A stretch of DNA of 64,000 nucleotides from Nitrospirota bacterium. GTDB taxonomy: Bacteria; Nitrospinota_A; UBA7883. The stretch covers positions 1 to 64,000 of the forward strand of contig JAJRZK010000049.1 of the NCBI GenBank assembly GCA_024275315.1, written 5' to 3'. A model generated the notes under the pieces. It was not told the DNA's origin, ran no database searches, and saw only the letters and a program-made list of their open reading frames with translations. A program made the position numbers and the translations under genes. Below, piece by piece: positions 9,526-19,082 of this stretch; positions within the stretch are counted from its first letter, which is position 1; every line of letters begins with the position of its first letter.

Positions 9526-10500
9526 ATGTCTGCCAACCAGAAAAAATCACTCCGCGACGCGTATGGCGAGGCGATAGCCGCGCTGGGGTCGGTCGACCCT
9601 GACATAGTGGTGCTTGACGCGGACCTGTCCGGCTCCACCAGGACGGCCAAGTTCGCCGCGAAATATCCTGACAGGTTTTTTAACATGGGCGTGTCCGAGC
9701 AGGACATGATGTCCACAGCCGCCGGGCTGGCGGCCGCGGGTAAAAAGCCGTTCGCCTCCTCGTTCGCGGTTTTCGCCACCGGCCGGGCCTGGGACCAGGT
9801 CCGCCAGTCGATTTGTCTTTCCCGGATGAACGTAAAAATAGTAGCCTCCCATGGCGGTATCTCGGTAGGCGAAGACGGGCCGACCCACCAGGCCCTGGAA
9901 GACATAGCCCTGATGCGGATCATGCCTTTCATGAACGTGGTTGTTCCCGCTGACGCCCATGAGGTTGTGGCTGTGGTCAACGCGATCGCCAAGATCGACG
10001 AGCCTGTGTATGTTCGCACGTCAAGAGACAAGTTCCCCCTGGTGTTGCCGGAAGATTGCCGGTTCGAACTGGGCAGAGGGACGATCCTTCGACAGGGTGA
10101 GGACGTGGCCATCATAGCGTGCGGTTACATGGTCAGCCAGGCGCTGGACGCGGCGGAACGGCTTTCGGGTGAAGGGATTTTCGCCGCCGTGGTGAACATG
10201 TCCTCGATCAAGCCGCTGGACACCGGCCTGGTGTCGAAAATGGCCAGAGAAACCGGAGCCGTAGTGACAGCCGAGGAACACTCCGTAACCGCCGGTTTGG
10301 GAGGGGCCGTCGCCGAGTGCGTGTGCCAGACCGACCCGGTCCCGGTTATCCGGCTGGGCATGGAAGCTCCTGTGGGCCAGTCTGGAAAACCTGGCGAACT
10401 GCTGGATCACTACGGCATGAACAGCGCAGGTATAGTCGAGGCGGTCCACAAGGCCATCGCGCTGAAAAAAGAACCCGTACATAACGCCAAAACAATTTAG
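9526..10500 (+). CDS. Transketolase, C-terminal (pyrimidine-binding) subunit
   Basis: 324 residues, the partner half of the split transketolase. It contains the pyrimidine-binding and C-terminal domains. FFNMGVSEQDMMSTAAGLA includes the conserved catalytic Glu that activates TPP. GGISVGEDGPTHQALEDIAL is a transketolase signature. VTAEEHSVTAGLGGAVAE belongs to the C-terminal domain. The active site forms between this and the preceding subunit. The ctpA gene starts nine bases after its stop, so the genes are probably co-transcribed. Confidence 0.93.
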   Translation: MSANQKKSLRDAYGEAIAALGSVDPDIVVLDADLSGSTRTAKFAAKYPDRFFNMGVSEQDMMSTAAGLAAAGKKPFASSFAVFATGRAWDQVRQSICLSRMNVKIVASHGGISVGEDGPTHQALEDIALMRIMPFMNVVVPADAHEVVAVVNAIAKIDEPVYVRTSRDKFPLVLPEDCRFELGRGTILRQGEDVAIIACGYMVSQALDAAERLSGEGIFAAVVNMSSIKPLDTGLVSKMARETGAVVTAEEHSVTAGLGGAVAECVCQTDPVPVIRLGMEAPVGQSGKPGELLDHYGMNSAGIVEAVHKAIALKKEPVHNAKTI

Positions 10501-10509
10501 GAGCCGGGA

Positions 10510-11898
10510 ATGTCTTCGATGATGAAACAATCCTTCCAGAAAAGCAAATCCGCGACATTTTTCAACAAGCGCTTTGTTACGGCGCTTTTCTTCGCATTTT
10601 TCCTGGGTATAGCCTTTGGAGCCGTGAAGGCCGACACCGTCCTGGCGGTCGTGAAGACCTATGACAAGCTCGAGGTGTTCGCCGACGTGCTGTCGCTGGT
10701 GGAGCAGAACTATGTTGAAGAAGTGGATTCCGACAAGCTTATCGAAGGAGCCATCAACGGAATGATCCGCACCCTCGATCCCCATTCGAGCTTCATGACC
10801 GAACAGATGTACAAGGAGATGCAGGCGGAAACCGAAGGCCAGTTTGGCGGGATCGGGATAGAGATAACCATCAAGGACGATGTGCTCACGGTTGTCGCTC
10901 CCATAGAAGACACCCCGGCGTGGAAAGCCGGTATACAGGCCGGTGACAGGATCGTGAAGGTTGACGGCGAGTCCACCTTCGATATCAGCATCATGGAGGC
11001 GGTGCGCAAGATGCGTGGCAAACGTGGCGACCCGGTGACTATTACCATAGTGCGCGAAGGAATGGACAAACCCATGGATGTGGTGATAGTCAGGGATATC
11101 ATCCATGTCACCAGCGTAAAGAGCGAGCTTTTGCCCGGCGACTGGGGTTATGTGAGAATTCGCAGTTTCAGCAAGGATGTCGGCGCCGATCTTGATAAAA
11201 GGCTGAAAGAGCTCGCGAAACAGGGTTCCAAGGGTCTTGTGCTCGACCTTCGCAACGACCCGGGCGGGTTGCTGAACCAGGCGGTCGCCGTGGCGGAGCT
11301 TTTCCTGAACAAGGGCGAGTTGATAGTCTACACGAGGGGACGCGTTCCGAACCAGAACATGGAGTTTACCGCGAAAAGAGTGAACAGTCACAATGACTAC
11401 CCGATGGTCGTGCTCGTCAATCGGGGTTCCGCTTCCGCCTCGGAGATAGTGGCAGGGGCGTTGCAAGATCTCAAGCGGGCCGTGATAGTCGGATCGCAGA
11501 GTTTTGGCAAGGGATCCGTCCAGACCATAATACCGTTGAGAGGCGGCGCCGGGTTGCGTCTTACGACAGCGAAATACTACACCCCCGCCGGAAGGCAGAT
11601 ACAAGGTATCGGCATCACGCCTGATATCGTGGTGAGCAATGCGCCCGACAGGGCGCAGGCCAAAGCCGACAAAATCAGGAAAGATGAAAACTCCGTAAAA
11701 AAACAGCTTCGTGAAAAGCTGGAAGGGGTCCACAACGGAAACGGTGGCGAGGTAAAAGGAAAAAAGAACGGCAAACCTGCAAAAAAGTCGATAGTAAACC
11801 TTGAAAAAGATATCCAGCTTCAACGAGCCATAGGCGTGTTGAAAAGCTGGGAGATCATCAGGGGTATCCAGAGCAAAAACATGACCGTGTCCAGGTAA
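10510..11898 (+). CDS. ctpA: C-terminal processing peptidase (S41, CtpA-type)
   Basis: Periplasmic serine protease that trims C-termini of envelope proteins. A signal or anchor helix lies at residues 21-40 (FVTALFFAFFLGIAFGAV). The region after it carries TLDPHSSFM. A PDZ domain spans about 95-180 (GGIGIEITIKDD, AGIQAGDRIVKVDG). The protease core has LDLRNDPGGLLNQAV, the nucleophile Ser in GSASASEIVAGAL near 310, and the general-base Lys in SFGKGSVQT near 334, so the Ser-Lys dyad is complete. The C-terminal tail is Lys-rich. A polysaccharide deacetylase follows 31 bases later, a common pairing with CtpA in Gram-negative bacteria and probably related to cell-wall maintenance. Confidence 0.93.
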   Translation: MSSMMKQSFQKSKSATFFNKRFVTALFFAFFLGIAFGAVKADTVLAVVKTYDKLEVFADVLSLVEQNYVEEVDSDKLIEGAINGMIRTLDPHSSFMTEQMYKEMQAETEGQFGGIGIEITIKDDVLTVVAPIEDTPAWKAGIQAGDRIVKVDGESTFDISIMEAVRKMRGKRGDPVTITIVREGMDKPMDVVIVRDIIHVTSVKSELLPGDWGYVRIRSFSKDVGADLDKRLKELAKQGSKGLVLDLRNDPGGLLNQAVAVAELFLNKGELIVYTRGRVPNQNMEFTAKRVNSHNDYPMVVLVNRGSASASEIVAGALQDLKRAVIVGSQSFGKGSVQTIIPLRGGAGLRLTTAKYYTPAGRQIQGIGITPDIVVSNAPDRAQAKADKIRKDENSVKKQLREKLEGVHNGNGGEVKGKKNGKPAKKSIVNLEKDIQLQRAIGVLKSWEIIRGIQSKNMTVSR

Positions 11899-11929
11899 TC
11901 ATCGACTTGACGTCTGTTCGAGTTGGCCC

Positions 11930-12910
11930 ATGACCAGGAAAAAATCGGACGGGCGCAAGGGTAAGCGGAAAAGAAAACAGGGCAAAAAACGCTCTTTTCT
12001 GCGCCGATACATGGTGGACGTTTTCCTCGGGCTGGCGTTTGTTTCGCTGGTGGGCTCCATCTGGTACGTTGTTTCCGAGCGTTTTGTGGACCAGGGCGAG
12101 GAAAAGGTGGAAAAGTCCGTTCCATACGAAGCGGAGCAACCTGGCCAGGTCATCGAGGAGCGGACCTTTCAGGACAAGCGTTCCAGCCCACCTCCCGCCG
12201 CCGCGCGGCTTCGTCCGGAGAGCGGGGACGGGGAGGTTATTCCCATGATAGGTTTGATAATAGACGACCTCGGTCCCAGCCTCGAGGACGCCGACGAGCT
12301 TCTTACCATCGACGCTCCCATAGCTTTCGCGATTCTGCCGCATTGCGCATATTCCAGGGATATCGCCATAGCCGCCCGGAGCAAGGGGCACGTGGTCATG
12401 CTTCATCTGCCGATGGAGCCGGAGTCGAAAAAGATGAATCCTGGCCAAGGCGCGTTGCTGGTCGGCGACGATACACTGAAACTCGTTGAGCTGATATCAA
12501 AAAACCTCGATTCCGTGCCTGGTGCGGAGGGCGTTAACAATCACATGGGGTCACGTTTTACGGCGAACGCGGATAAGATGGAGGTGGTGATCGGCGAAAT
12601 AGGAAAACGGGGTCTTTTCTTTGTCGATTCCCGCACCACCGCCGATACGGTGGCGTTCAGGGTCGCACAGGCCGTCGGCGTGTCATCAGCGAAGCGGGAC
12701 GTCTTTCTGGACAACGACCGGGACGTGGGCAAAATAGGCGAGAAACTGATGGAACTGGCGGAAAAGGCGCGCCGCAACGGTCACGCCCTTGGCATCGGCC
12801 ATCCCTACCCGGAGACCATGGAAGCGATCAGGGCCAACCTGGAAAAAATAAGGGCCAAAGGCGCCCGTATCGTCCCCGTCACCGCTTTGTTGCAATTGAA
12901 GGGAGACTAG
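11930..12910 (+). CDS. Divergent polysaccharide deacetylase family protein (DUF610/YibQ-like)
   Basis: Membrane-anchored periplasmic protein of 326 residues. A very basic N-terminus (KKSDGRKGKRKRKQGKK) precedes a TM helix at about 30-50, then a flexible linker, then the NodB-like domain from about 105. Family marks include MIGLIIDDLGPS, IAFAILPHCAYS, VVMLHLPMEP, GVNNHMGSRFT, FFVDSRTT and ALGIGHPYPETM. The Asp pair and His residues fit a metal-binding carbohydrate esterase fold, though the substrate of this family is not known. It lies just downstream of ctpA and probably shares its transcript. It ends seven bases from the convergent apt stop. Confidence 0.88.
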   Translation: MTRKKSDGRKGKRKRKQGKKRSFLRRYMVDVFLGLAFVSLVGSIWYVVSERFVDQGEEKVEKSVPYEAEQPGQVIEERTFQDKRSSPPPAAARLRPESGDGEVIPMIGLIIDDLGPSLEDADELLTIDAPIAFAILPHCAYSRDIAIAARSKGHVVMLHLPMEPESKKMNPGQGALLVGDDTLKLVELISKNLDSVPGAEGVNNHMGSRFTANADKMEVVIGEIGKRGLFFVDSRTTADTVAFRVAQAVGVSSAKRDVFLDNDRDVGKIGEKLMELAEKARRNGHALGIGHPYPETMEAIRANLEKIRAKGARIVPVTALLQLKGD

Positions 12911-12917
12911 GGGAAGC

Positions 12918-13457
12918 CTATTTTTTCACATCTTCACTGTCGTATGTGACCAGCGAGTGGAGCTTGTATTTGCCCAGACGCTCCCTGCCGGGGAGGAAGG
13001 TAAGCTCTACAATGCACGCAAGCTCCATCACTTCCGCGCCCACTTTCTCCACCAGTTTCGCCGCCGCTTCCAGGGTGCCCCCCGTCGCCAGCAGGTCATC
13101 GATGATTACCGTTTTTTGCCCCGGTTCGAGCGCGTCCTGGTGTATCTCTATTTCGTTGGTGCCATACTCGAGGTCATAGGATTCGCTGTAGGTTTTGTAT
13201 GGCAGTTTGCCCGGCTTGCGCACCAGCGTAACCCCTGTTCCAAGGGCGTACGCCAGCGCCGACGCCACGACGAACCCCCTGGCCTCGACGCCGACGAAGG
13301 TGTCGGGCCTGCTGTCCACATACCTGTATATGAGCATGTCCATCGCCCTGCGGTATGCCACAGGGTCGCTGAAAAGGGTGGTGACATCATAAAAAAGGAT
13401 GCCCTTTTGGGGGAAGTCGGGGATTTCTCGTATGGATTTTTTCAGTTTTTCGGGCAT
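12918..13457 (-). CDS. apt: Adenine phosphoribosyltransferase
   Basis: Cytosolic purine salvage enzyme converting adenine and PRPP to AMP. At 179 residues it has the usual size. It opens with the family's IREIPDFPQKGILFYDVTTL, has the VGVEARGFV and RKPGKLPYKT segments, and the PRPP-binding loop VIIDDLLATGGTLEAA. It is transcribed alone on the minus strand, convergent with the deacetylase gene and divergent from dsbD, with 147 bases between the two starts. Confidence 0.96.
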   Translation of the reverse strand: MPEKLKKSIREIPDFPQKGILFYDVTTLFSDPVAYRRAMDMLIYRYVDSRPDTFVGVEARGFVVASALAYALGTGVTLVRKPGKLPYKTYSESYDLEYGTNEIEIHQDALEPGQKTVIIDDLLATGGTLEAAAKLVEKVGAEVMELACIVELTFLPGRERLGKYKLHSLVTYDSEDVKK

Positions 13458-13604
13458 TTTTCAGGTTTTCCTGGCTGATATTGGTTTATGTTCATCGGTT
13501 GTTCGTTCATAAAAATGAAATGCGTAAACTTTATCTGATATCCTGTTGTCACGGATAACGACAGAGATTGTAAAATCCCACTTAGAAGAAAGCAACACTT
13601 TTAG

Positions 13605-15407
13605 ATGATGACGATGAATAGATTTTTATTGGCTTTTTTGTTGGTGGCCATATCTTTCACCACCGCCGAGGCGCAGTTGACGCCGAGCTCCGACAAGGCC
13701 GATTTCAGGGTTGTCGCGGGCCAGGACATGTACGTCCCCGGAGAATCGTTCCGGCTATTGTTCGAAGTGAAATTTGACGAGGGATGGCACAGCCAGTCAC
13801 ACACGCCCACGCTCAAAACGCTTGTCCCAACCGTGTTGACCGTAACCTCGGCCGACGGGATCAGCTTTGGACGTGTTGTCTATCCACCCGACATCCTGGA
13901 GACGTTCGAGTTCAGCAAAGAGCCTCTGGCCACGTATAAGGGCGTCGTATATTTGGGAGTGACAGGAGCCATTCCAAAACAGCTGGCTCCAGGCCGGTAC
14001 GCGGCCAGGGCGGCCCTGCAAATACAAGCTTGCGACGACAAATCATGCCTGCCGCCTTCCACGATGGAGCTTGACGTTCCCATCGTTGTCGCCGAGGCCG
14101 GAGCCGCGATCACGTCTGCCAACGGTGAGATTTACACCGCCAACGCCGGTCTTTTCGAAACCGGCCAGGCGCCCGGGTCGACAGGCGGCATGGACAATAT
14201 CCGCGGCTACGTGGAGAGCCGCGGACTGTTTTTCACGCTTTTGATAATTTTTATCGGCGGGCTCGCTTTAAATCTCACACCATGCGTATACCCGCTGATA
14301 CCCATAACGATCTCCTATTTCGGCGGCCGGGAGAAATCGAGCAGGGGTATGCTGATATCCAACGCTCTGTTTTACCTGCTGGGAATGGCTGTCATGTATT
14401 CGGCGCTGGGTGTCATCGCGGCGCTGACCGGCGGTCTTTTCGGCGCGATGTTACAGAACTGGATTGTCATCACCCTGATCGCGTGCGTGATGATAGGCCT
14501 GGCGCTGTCCATGTTCGGCGTATGGGAAATCCGCCTCCCCGCGTTCCTGGCGGAAATCGGCGGGAAAAACCGAGAGGGGCTGTTCGGAGCTTTCATGATG
14601 GGGCTTACCGCCGGTATCATCGCGGCTCCGTGTGTCGGCCCGTTTGTATTGGGACTATTGACATTTGTCGGCGAAAAAGGTGACCCGGCTCTGGGGTTTG
14701 TCATGTTTTTTACATTGGCGACAGGGCTGGGGGCTCCGCTGATGTTTCTGGCCATTTTTTCCGGTTCCATATCCATGTTGCCGAGGTCGGGCGTATGGAT
14801 GATATGGGTCAGGCAGGTGTTCGGGTTTGTGCTTGTCGGGATGGCCCTTTATTTCATGGAACCGATGATACCAGAGGCGGTCTACCCGGTGATTTTCGGA
14901 GCGTTTATTGTCATGGCCGGCCTGTTTCTGGGATGGATGTCGAAACAGACAGCCCCAGGCGCGGCGTTCAGGGTTATCCGGTATGGCGTCGGCGCAATTG
15001 CCGTGGCGGCTGGAGTTTTTGTAATAGTCTTGTCACAGTCTCCCGAAGCTCCCTCCGTCAACTGGGAAAAAATCACCGCCACCTCGCTGAAGAAGGCCAT
15101 AGCGTCGGGAAATCCGGTAATAATCGATTTCACCGCGGACTGGTGCCTGCCATGCAAAGAGCTGGAGCATTATACATTCAACGATCCGAAGGTGGTGGAG
15201 CTTTCCTCCGGTTTTGTCACGTTAAGAGCCGATCTGACTATTTCCGGCGACGACCAGGCCGAAGCGATGAAATCCAGGTTTGGCGTGGTGGGTGTGCCCA
15301 CGATCCTGTTTCTGGGCAGGGGGGGCGAAGAGCGGGAAGATCTTCGATTTGTGGGTTTTGTCGATGCGGGTGTTTTCCTGGATAAAATGAAGAAAGCGCT
15401 GGACTGA
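13605..15407 (+). CDS. dsbD: Thiol:disulfide interchange protein DsbD
   Basis: Carries reducing power from cytosolic thioredoxin across the inner membrane to periplasmic thiol proteins. Signal peptide 1-23 (ending TAEAQ), then a periplasmic alpha domain with the redox pair CDDKSC near 143. The membrane domain spans about 205-485, with its two Cys in LNLTPCVYPL near 226 and IAAPCVGPF near 343. A C-terminal thioredoxin domain (about 490-600) has WCLPCKELE near 513. All six redox cysteines are present, so it should be functional. The N-terminus has three Mets (13605, 13608, 13614) that cannot be separated by sequence alone. It is a single-gene unit; the divergent spacer to apt contains its promoter region. 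Confidence 0.95.
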   Translation: MMTMNRFLLAFLLVAISFTTAEAQLTPSSDKADFRVVAGQDMYVPGESFRLLFEVKFDEGWHSQSHTPTLKTLVPTVLTVTSADGISFGRVVYPPDILETFEFSKEPLATYKGVVYLGVTGAIPKQLAPGRYAARAALQIQACDDKSCLPPSTMELDVPIVVAEAGAAITSANGEIYTANAGLFETGQAPGSTGGMDNIRGYVESRGLFFTLLIIFIGGLALNLTPCVYPLIPITISYFGGREKSSRGMLISNALFYLLGMAVMYSALGVIAALTGGLFGAMLQNWIVITLIACVMIGLALSMFGVWEIRLPAFLAEIGGKNREGLFGAFMMGLTAGIIAAPCVGPFVLGLLTFVGEKGDPALGFVMFFTLATGLGAPLMFLAIFSGSISMLPRSGVWMIWVRQVFGFVLVGMALYFMEPMIPEAVYPVIFGAFIVMAGLFLGWMSKQTAPGAAFRVIRYGVGAIAVAAGVFVIVLSQSPEAPSVNWEKITATSLKKAIASGNPVIIDFTADWCLPCKELEHYTFNDPKVVELSSGFVTLRADLTISGDDQAEAMKSRFGVVGVPTILFLGRGGEEREDLRFVGFVDAGVFLDKMKKALD

Positions 15408-15518
15408 TGTACGCTGAAAAAATCGGATGTATCAAAATGTGTTACATTTCCTTATAATGGTTTTTGCGGCTTGACTGTGTGTAGCAGAGTTTATTTGCAT
15501 TTCTGAACAGGGGTAGCC

Positions 15519-16811
15519 ATGGCGCCTGGAATGATGATCACCAACAACCTCGCCATAATTCTGGGCGGCGGAAGGGGTACCAGGCTATACCCGCTCACCA
15601 AGGACAGATGTAAACCCGCCGTGCCGCTTGGCGGTAAGTATCGCCTTATCGATGTGCCGATCAGCAACTGTATAAACAACGGGTTGAAGCATGTTTATAT
15701 AGTCACCCAGTTTATGAGCGCGTCATTGAACCAGCATATATCCCGCGCGTACAGGATGGATGTGTTTTCCAACGGATTTGTCAGCGTGCTTGCGGCCACC
15801 CAGACAGACAGCGGGTCTGAGGACTGGTTCCAGGGAACCGCCGACGCTGTTCGCAAATGTATCGGGATGATGAACCTGGAAAGATACAAACGGGTGGTAA
15901 TCTTGAGCGGTGACCAGCTTTACAAGATGGATTACCAGAAACTGCTTATGACCCATCTGAGCCGGAAAGCGCAGATTACCATAGGTGTGTTGCCGGTGGA
16001 ACGGGAGAAGGTGGCCGGGTTTGGAATCATGTGCATAGACGGGGAGGGGGGGATAAGCGACTTCGTTGAAAAACCAGGCGATCCGGATGTGGTGGAACGA
16101 TATAAAATCAGCGAAAAATTCGCGGAGGAGAGAGGCGTAGACAGCCCCGACAAGCGGTGGTTGGCGAGTATGGGGATATATGTTTTCGAAACCGAAACGT
16201 TGCTGGATGTGTTGAAAGACGAGAGCAAAATAGATTTCGGCAAGGATATCATCCCATCCTCGTTATCGAAATACAAGACGTTTGCCCACCTGTTCTGCGG
16301 GTACTGGGAGGATATCGGTACCATAAAGTCGTTTTTCAATGCGAATATCCTGTTGGGCTCGAAAAATCCGAAGTTTGACTTTTATGGCAAGGATTCGGAG
16401 AAAATATTCACGAAACAGAGGTTTTTAAACGCTTCCAGGTTTTCCGGAGCCAAAATCTCCGAGTCCGTGATAAGCGATGGGTGCTATTTCGGCGAAGATG
16501 TCGAGATCAACAGATCCGTCATAGGGATCAGGTCGATAATAGGCGATCGATCGCATATCGACCAGGCGATCATCATGGGCTCTGATTCCAGCGAAAGGCT
16601 GGGCGATCCCGACGACGCTTCCAGGCCCTCCATATGCAAGGATGTGACGATCAAACGGGCCATTCTCGACAAAAATGTCCGGATTGGAGCCGGCGTGAAA
16701 ATTATCAATAAAAACGGCGCCGAACACGAAGACGGGGATTGTTATTACATTAGAGAAGGGATAGTGGTCATCCCCAAAAACACGGTCGTGCCACCGGGCA
16801 GGATTATATGA
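15519..16811 (+). CDS. glgC: Glucose-1-phosphate adenylyltransferase (cyanobacterial/plant-like)
   Basis: Makes ADP-glucose for glycogen synthesis. It has the nucleotide-binding start ILGGGRGTRLYPLTKDRCKP, the RLIDVPISNCINNG segment, WFQGTADAVRKC, LSGDQLYKMDY and FVEKPGDPDVV, followed by a left-handed beta-helix domain rich in I-G-D repeats (about 310-430). At 430 residues, the N-terminal motifs resemble cyanobacterial and plant enzymes rather than the enterobacterial type. The start at 15519 has AGGGG six bases before it. Mets at 15531 and 15534 are less likely. No other glycogen genes are nearby. A bacteriohemerythrin gene starts 25 bases downstream. Confidence 0.95.
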   Translation: MAPGMMITNNLAIILGGGRGTRLYPLTKDRCKPAVPLGGKYRLIDVPISNCINNGLKHVYIVTQFMSASLNQHISRAYRMDVFSNGFVSVLAATQTDSGSEDWFQGTADAVRKCIGMMNLERYKRVVILSGDQLYKMDYQKLLMTHLSRKAQITIGVLPVEREKVAGFGIMCIDGEGGISDFVEKPGDPDVVERYKISEKFAEERGVDSPDKRWLASMGIYVFETETLLDVLKDESKIDFGKDIIPSSLSKYKTFAHLFCGYWEDIGTIKSFFNANILLGSKNPKFDFYGKDSEKIFTKQRFLNASRFSGAKISESVISDGCYFGEDVEINRSVIGIRSIIGDRSHIDQAIIMGSDSSERLGDPDDASRPSICKDVTIKRAILDKNVRIGAGVKIINKNGAEHEDGDCYYIREGIVVIPKNTVVPPGRII

Positions 16812-16836
16812 AGCATGTCTTGTCCACAAAAGGTGA

Positions 16837-17244
16837 ATGATGTTATTGGAGTGGAATGAAGAGTTCAACGTGGGGGTGGAATCGCTTAATAAACAGCACA
16901 AGAAGCTGTTCGAAACTATCCGGTTGCTGAATGACAGCGTGAAATTGGGCAAAAGTGAAGCGGCCGTAAAGGAAGCTCTGGGCAGGCTCGTTGATTATAC
17001 GGCTACGCATTTTTCCGCCGAGGAGGCACAGATGCTGAGGAGTGGTTATCCCGATTTCAACAGCCACAACAGGGAGCATAACGACTTTCTTTTTCAGGTC
17101 AGGGATTACATGGCGGATCTGGAGTCGGGCAAAAAGGTGGTCACCATAGAGATACTCGGGTTTTTGTGCAACTGGATTACCGAGCATATAAAGGGCACGG
17201 ACAAGAAATATGGTCCGTTTTTCAACCGGAAAGGAATTTATTAA
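16837..17244 (+). CDS. Bacteriohemerythrin 1
   Basis: Small cytosolic di-iron O2-binding protein, 135 residues. Expected iron ligands are visible: His in NKQHKKLFETI, His and Glu in THFSAEEAQM, two His in SHNREHNDFLF, and His and Asp in ITEHIKGTDK. All are present, so O2 binding is likely. Starts at 16837 or 16840 behind AAAGGTGA. A second, divergent hemerythrin lies 83 bases downstream on the same strand, so the pair may be an old tandem duplication. Confidence 0.93.
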   Translation: MMLLEWNEEFNVGVESLNKQHKKLFETIRLLNDSVKLGKSEAAVKEALGRLVDYTATHFSAEEAQMLRSGYPDFNSHNREHNDFLFQVRDYMADLESGKKVVTIEILGFLCNWITEHIKGTDKKYGPFFNRKGIY

Positions 17245-17327
17245 CTAAAAAGGTTTTGTTTGTAGGACGGTGTTTTCAAATCATGTCATCTGATAAATAG
17301 CGTTTTTAATCTTTCTGAAAAATTAGT

Positions 17328-17726
17328 ATGTACGCAGAATGGCACGAAAGCTATAAAATTGGCATAATCCGGATAGACCAGCAACACCGGAAACTGTTCG
17401 GTTTTCTCCACAAAATTTATGAAAGCATGTTGAAAAAAGAGGACCATGAAGCCAGAGAAACCCTTCTTGACGAGCTGGTGGCGTTTGCCAAAGAGCATTT
17501 CGCCGAAGAAGAACGGTATATGAAGGAATATGAATATCCCGGCTCAACCGATCATATTCAGGAGCATGTCCACATAATAGAAGAAATAAACGAATTTTAC
17601 AAATCGGGCCTGGTGAGGGAAGATATGAAATCTCTGCTGGACTTCCTTGTCGGCTGGATTAATAACCATATGGCCGAAACAGACTCCAAGCTCGGCGCGT
17701 TCCTGAGCGAAAAGGGGGTACGGTAG
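17328..17726 (+). CDS. Bacteriohemerythrin 2
   Basis: 132 residues, with a full ligand set: His in DQQHRKLFGFL, His and Glu in EHFAEEERYM, two His in DHIQEHVHII, and His and Asp in NNHMAETDSK. It is clearly related to the preceding protein but differs widely in its outer helices. Roles known for the family include O2 supply or scavenging and redox or O2 sensing. The gene ends 55 bases before the convergent hemL stop, with an AT-rich inverted repeat between them. Confidence 0.93.
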   Translation: MYAEWHESYKIGIIRIDQQHRKLFGFLHKIYESMLKKEDHEARETLLDELVAFAKEHFAEEERYMKEYEYPGSTDHIQEHVHIIEEINEFYKSGLVREDMKSLLDFLVGWINNHMAETDSKLGAFLSEKGVR

Positions 17727-17744
17727 ACGCCCAGCTGTTCCTTA

Positions 17745-17788
17745 GCTTAACATAAATATATCAATTAGATATATATTATAGTTAAAGC
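17745..17788. terminator. AT-rich inverted repeat between convergent genes, possible bidirectional terminator
   Basis: GCTTAAC at 17745 is mirrored by GTTAAAGC ending at 17788, with ATAAATATATC and GATATATATTAT arms around a central AATTA. Pairing is imperfect and GC-poor. It overlaps the hemL stop codon. Position between two convergent genes supports a terminator role, but the low GC content makes this weak. Confidence 0.35.
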
Positions 17789-19062
17789 AATTTCAAGGTA
17801 TGCTCCGCGGCTTCAAGCGTTTTATCTATATCCCGTTCCGTATGCGCGAGCGACATGAATCCCGCCTCGAACTGTGATGGGGCGAGATAAACCCCCGCAT
17901 CGAGCATACCCATGAAATATTTAGCGAACCGGTCCGTATCGCAGGTTTTCGCCGTCGTATAATCATGCACCCGCCCGCTTTCGGTGAAGAACATGGAGAA
18001 CATCGACCCGACACGGTTGTGGGCGGCGGGGATCCCTGCTTTTTCCGCTACGCCGCGCAGCCCTGTGGCCAGTTTGTCCGACAAATACTCCAGCCGGTCA
18101 TAAGTTCCATCCTGCTTCAGTATTTTAAGCGTCTCTATCCCGGCCGCCATAGCCAGCGGATTTCCCGACAAGGTGCCAGCCTGGTAGACAGGGCCGGATG
18201 GAGCCACCAGCTCCATGATCTCCTTTTTACCCCCGTAAGCCCCCACCGGCAACCCGCCGCCGATAACCTTGCCCATGGTGGTCATATCTGGTGTGACGCC
18301 GAACAGCTCCTGGGCGCCACCGAGCGCCCACCGGAACCCGGTCATTACCTCGTCGAAGATAAGCACCACCCCATGCCTGTCGCAAAGATCCCGCAACCCC
18401 TGGAGGAATCCGGGCTCTGGCGGTAAAACACCCATGTTACCCACCACAGGCTCCAGTATTACGCAAGCGACCTTGTCCCTGTTTTTTTCCAGCGTTTGCT
18501 CCACAACGTCGAGGTTGTTATACGGCAGGGACATCGTAAGCTCAGCCAGGGCGGCCGGCACCCCTGGTGAATCGGGCAATCCGAGAGTCTCCACCCCGGA
18601 GCCTGCGGCCACGAGGAGCGAATCGCTCACACCATGGTAGCATCCGTCGAACTTTATGATGAGGTCTTTGCCGGTATAGCCCCGGGCCACCCGGATGGCG
18701 CTCATGGTCGCCTCTGTGCCGGAGTTTACCATACGCACCATCTCAACCGACGGAACGGCTTCGACCACCAGTTCCGCCATCTCTATCTCCGGCTCTGTAG
18801 GAGCTCCGAAACTTGTGCCATTGACCATTGCCCTGTCGATGGCTTCGAGAACCCGTGGGTGGGCGTGGCCAACTATCATGGGGCCCCAGGAGCCCACATA
18901 GTCGATGTATTCGGCCCCGTCTGCATCGACTATTTTCGAGCCGGAAGCCTTGCTGATGAAAAGAGGAGCGCCCCCCACCGGTTTGAACGCCCGAACGGGG
19001 CTGTTTACGCCGCCCGGTATGATTGATTTTGCTTTGTTAAATAAATCGCTGGATCTGCCCAT
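17782..19062 (-). CDS. hemL: Glutamate-1-semialdehyde 2,1-aminomutase
   Basis: PLP enzyme giving 5-aminolevulinate in the C5 haem/tetrapyrrole pathway. 426 residues from Met 19062. The family N-terminus [20 protein letters not shown] starts right there; the open frame extends to 19308, but the extra ~82 residues overlap mtnP and look spurious. Other marks are [54 protein letters not shown] and the PLP-binding Lys in [14 protein letters not shown] near residue 265. It sits 20 bases after mtnP in a two-gene minus-strand unit. Confidence 0.95.
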   Translation of the reverse strand: MGRSSDLFNKAKSIIPGGVNSPVRAFKPVGGAPLFISKASGSKIVDADGAEYIDYVGSWGPMIVGHAHPRVLEAIDRAMVNGTSFGAPTEPEIEMAELVVEAVPSVEMVRMVNSGTEATMSAIRVARGYTGKDLIIKFDGCYHGVSDSLLVAAGSGVETLGLPDSPGVPAALAELTMSLPYNNLDVVEQTLEKNRDKVACVILEPVVGNMGVLPPEPGFLQGLRDLCDRHGVVLIFDEVMTGFRWALGGAQELFGVTPDMTTMGKVIGGGLPVGAYGGKKEIMELVAPSGPVYQAGTLSGNPLAMAAGIETLKILKQDGTYDRLEYLSDKLATGLRGVAEKAGIPAAHNRVGSMFSMFFTESGRVHDYTTAKTCDTDRFAKYFMGMLDAGVYLAPSQFEAGFMSLAHTERDIDKTLEAAEHTLKLL

Positions 19063-19082
19063 TGTCTGTTCGCTGTTAATTG

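Noticed and set aside
10021-11823. 600-codon open frame on the minus strand
   Set aside because: Antisense to transketolase and ctpA, with no start context or recognisable domain. A composition artefact.
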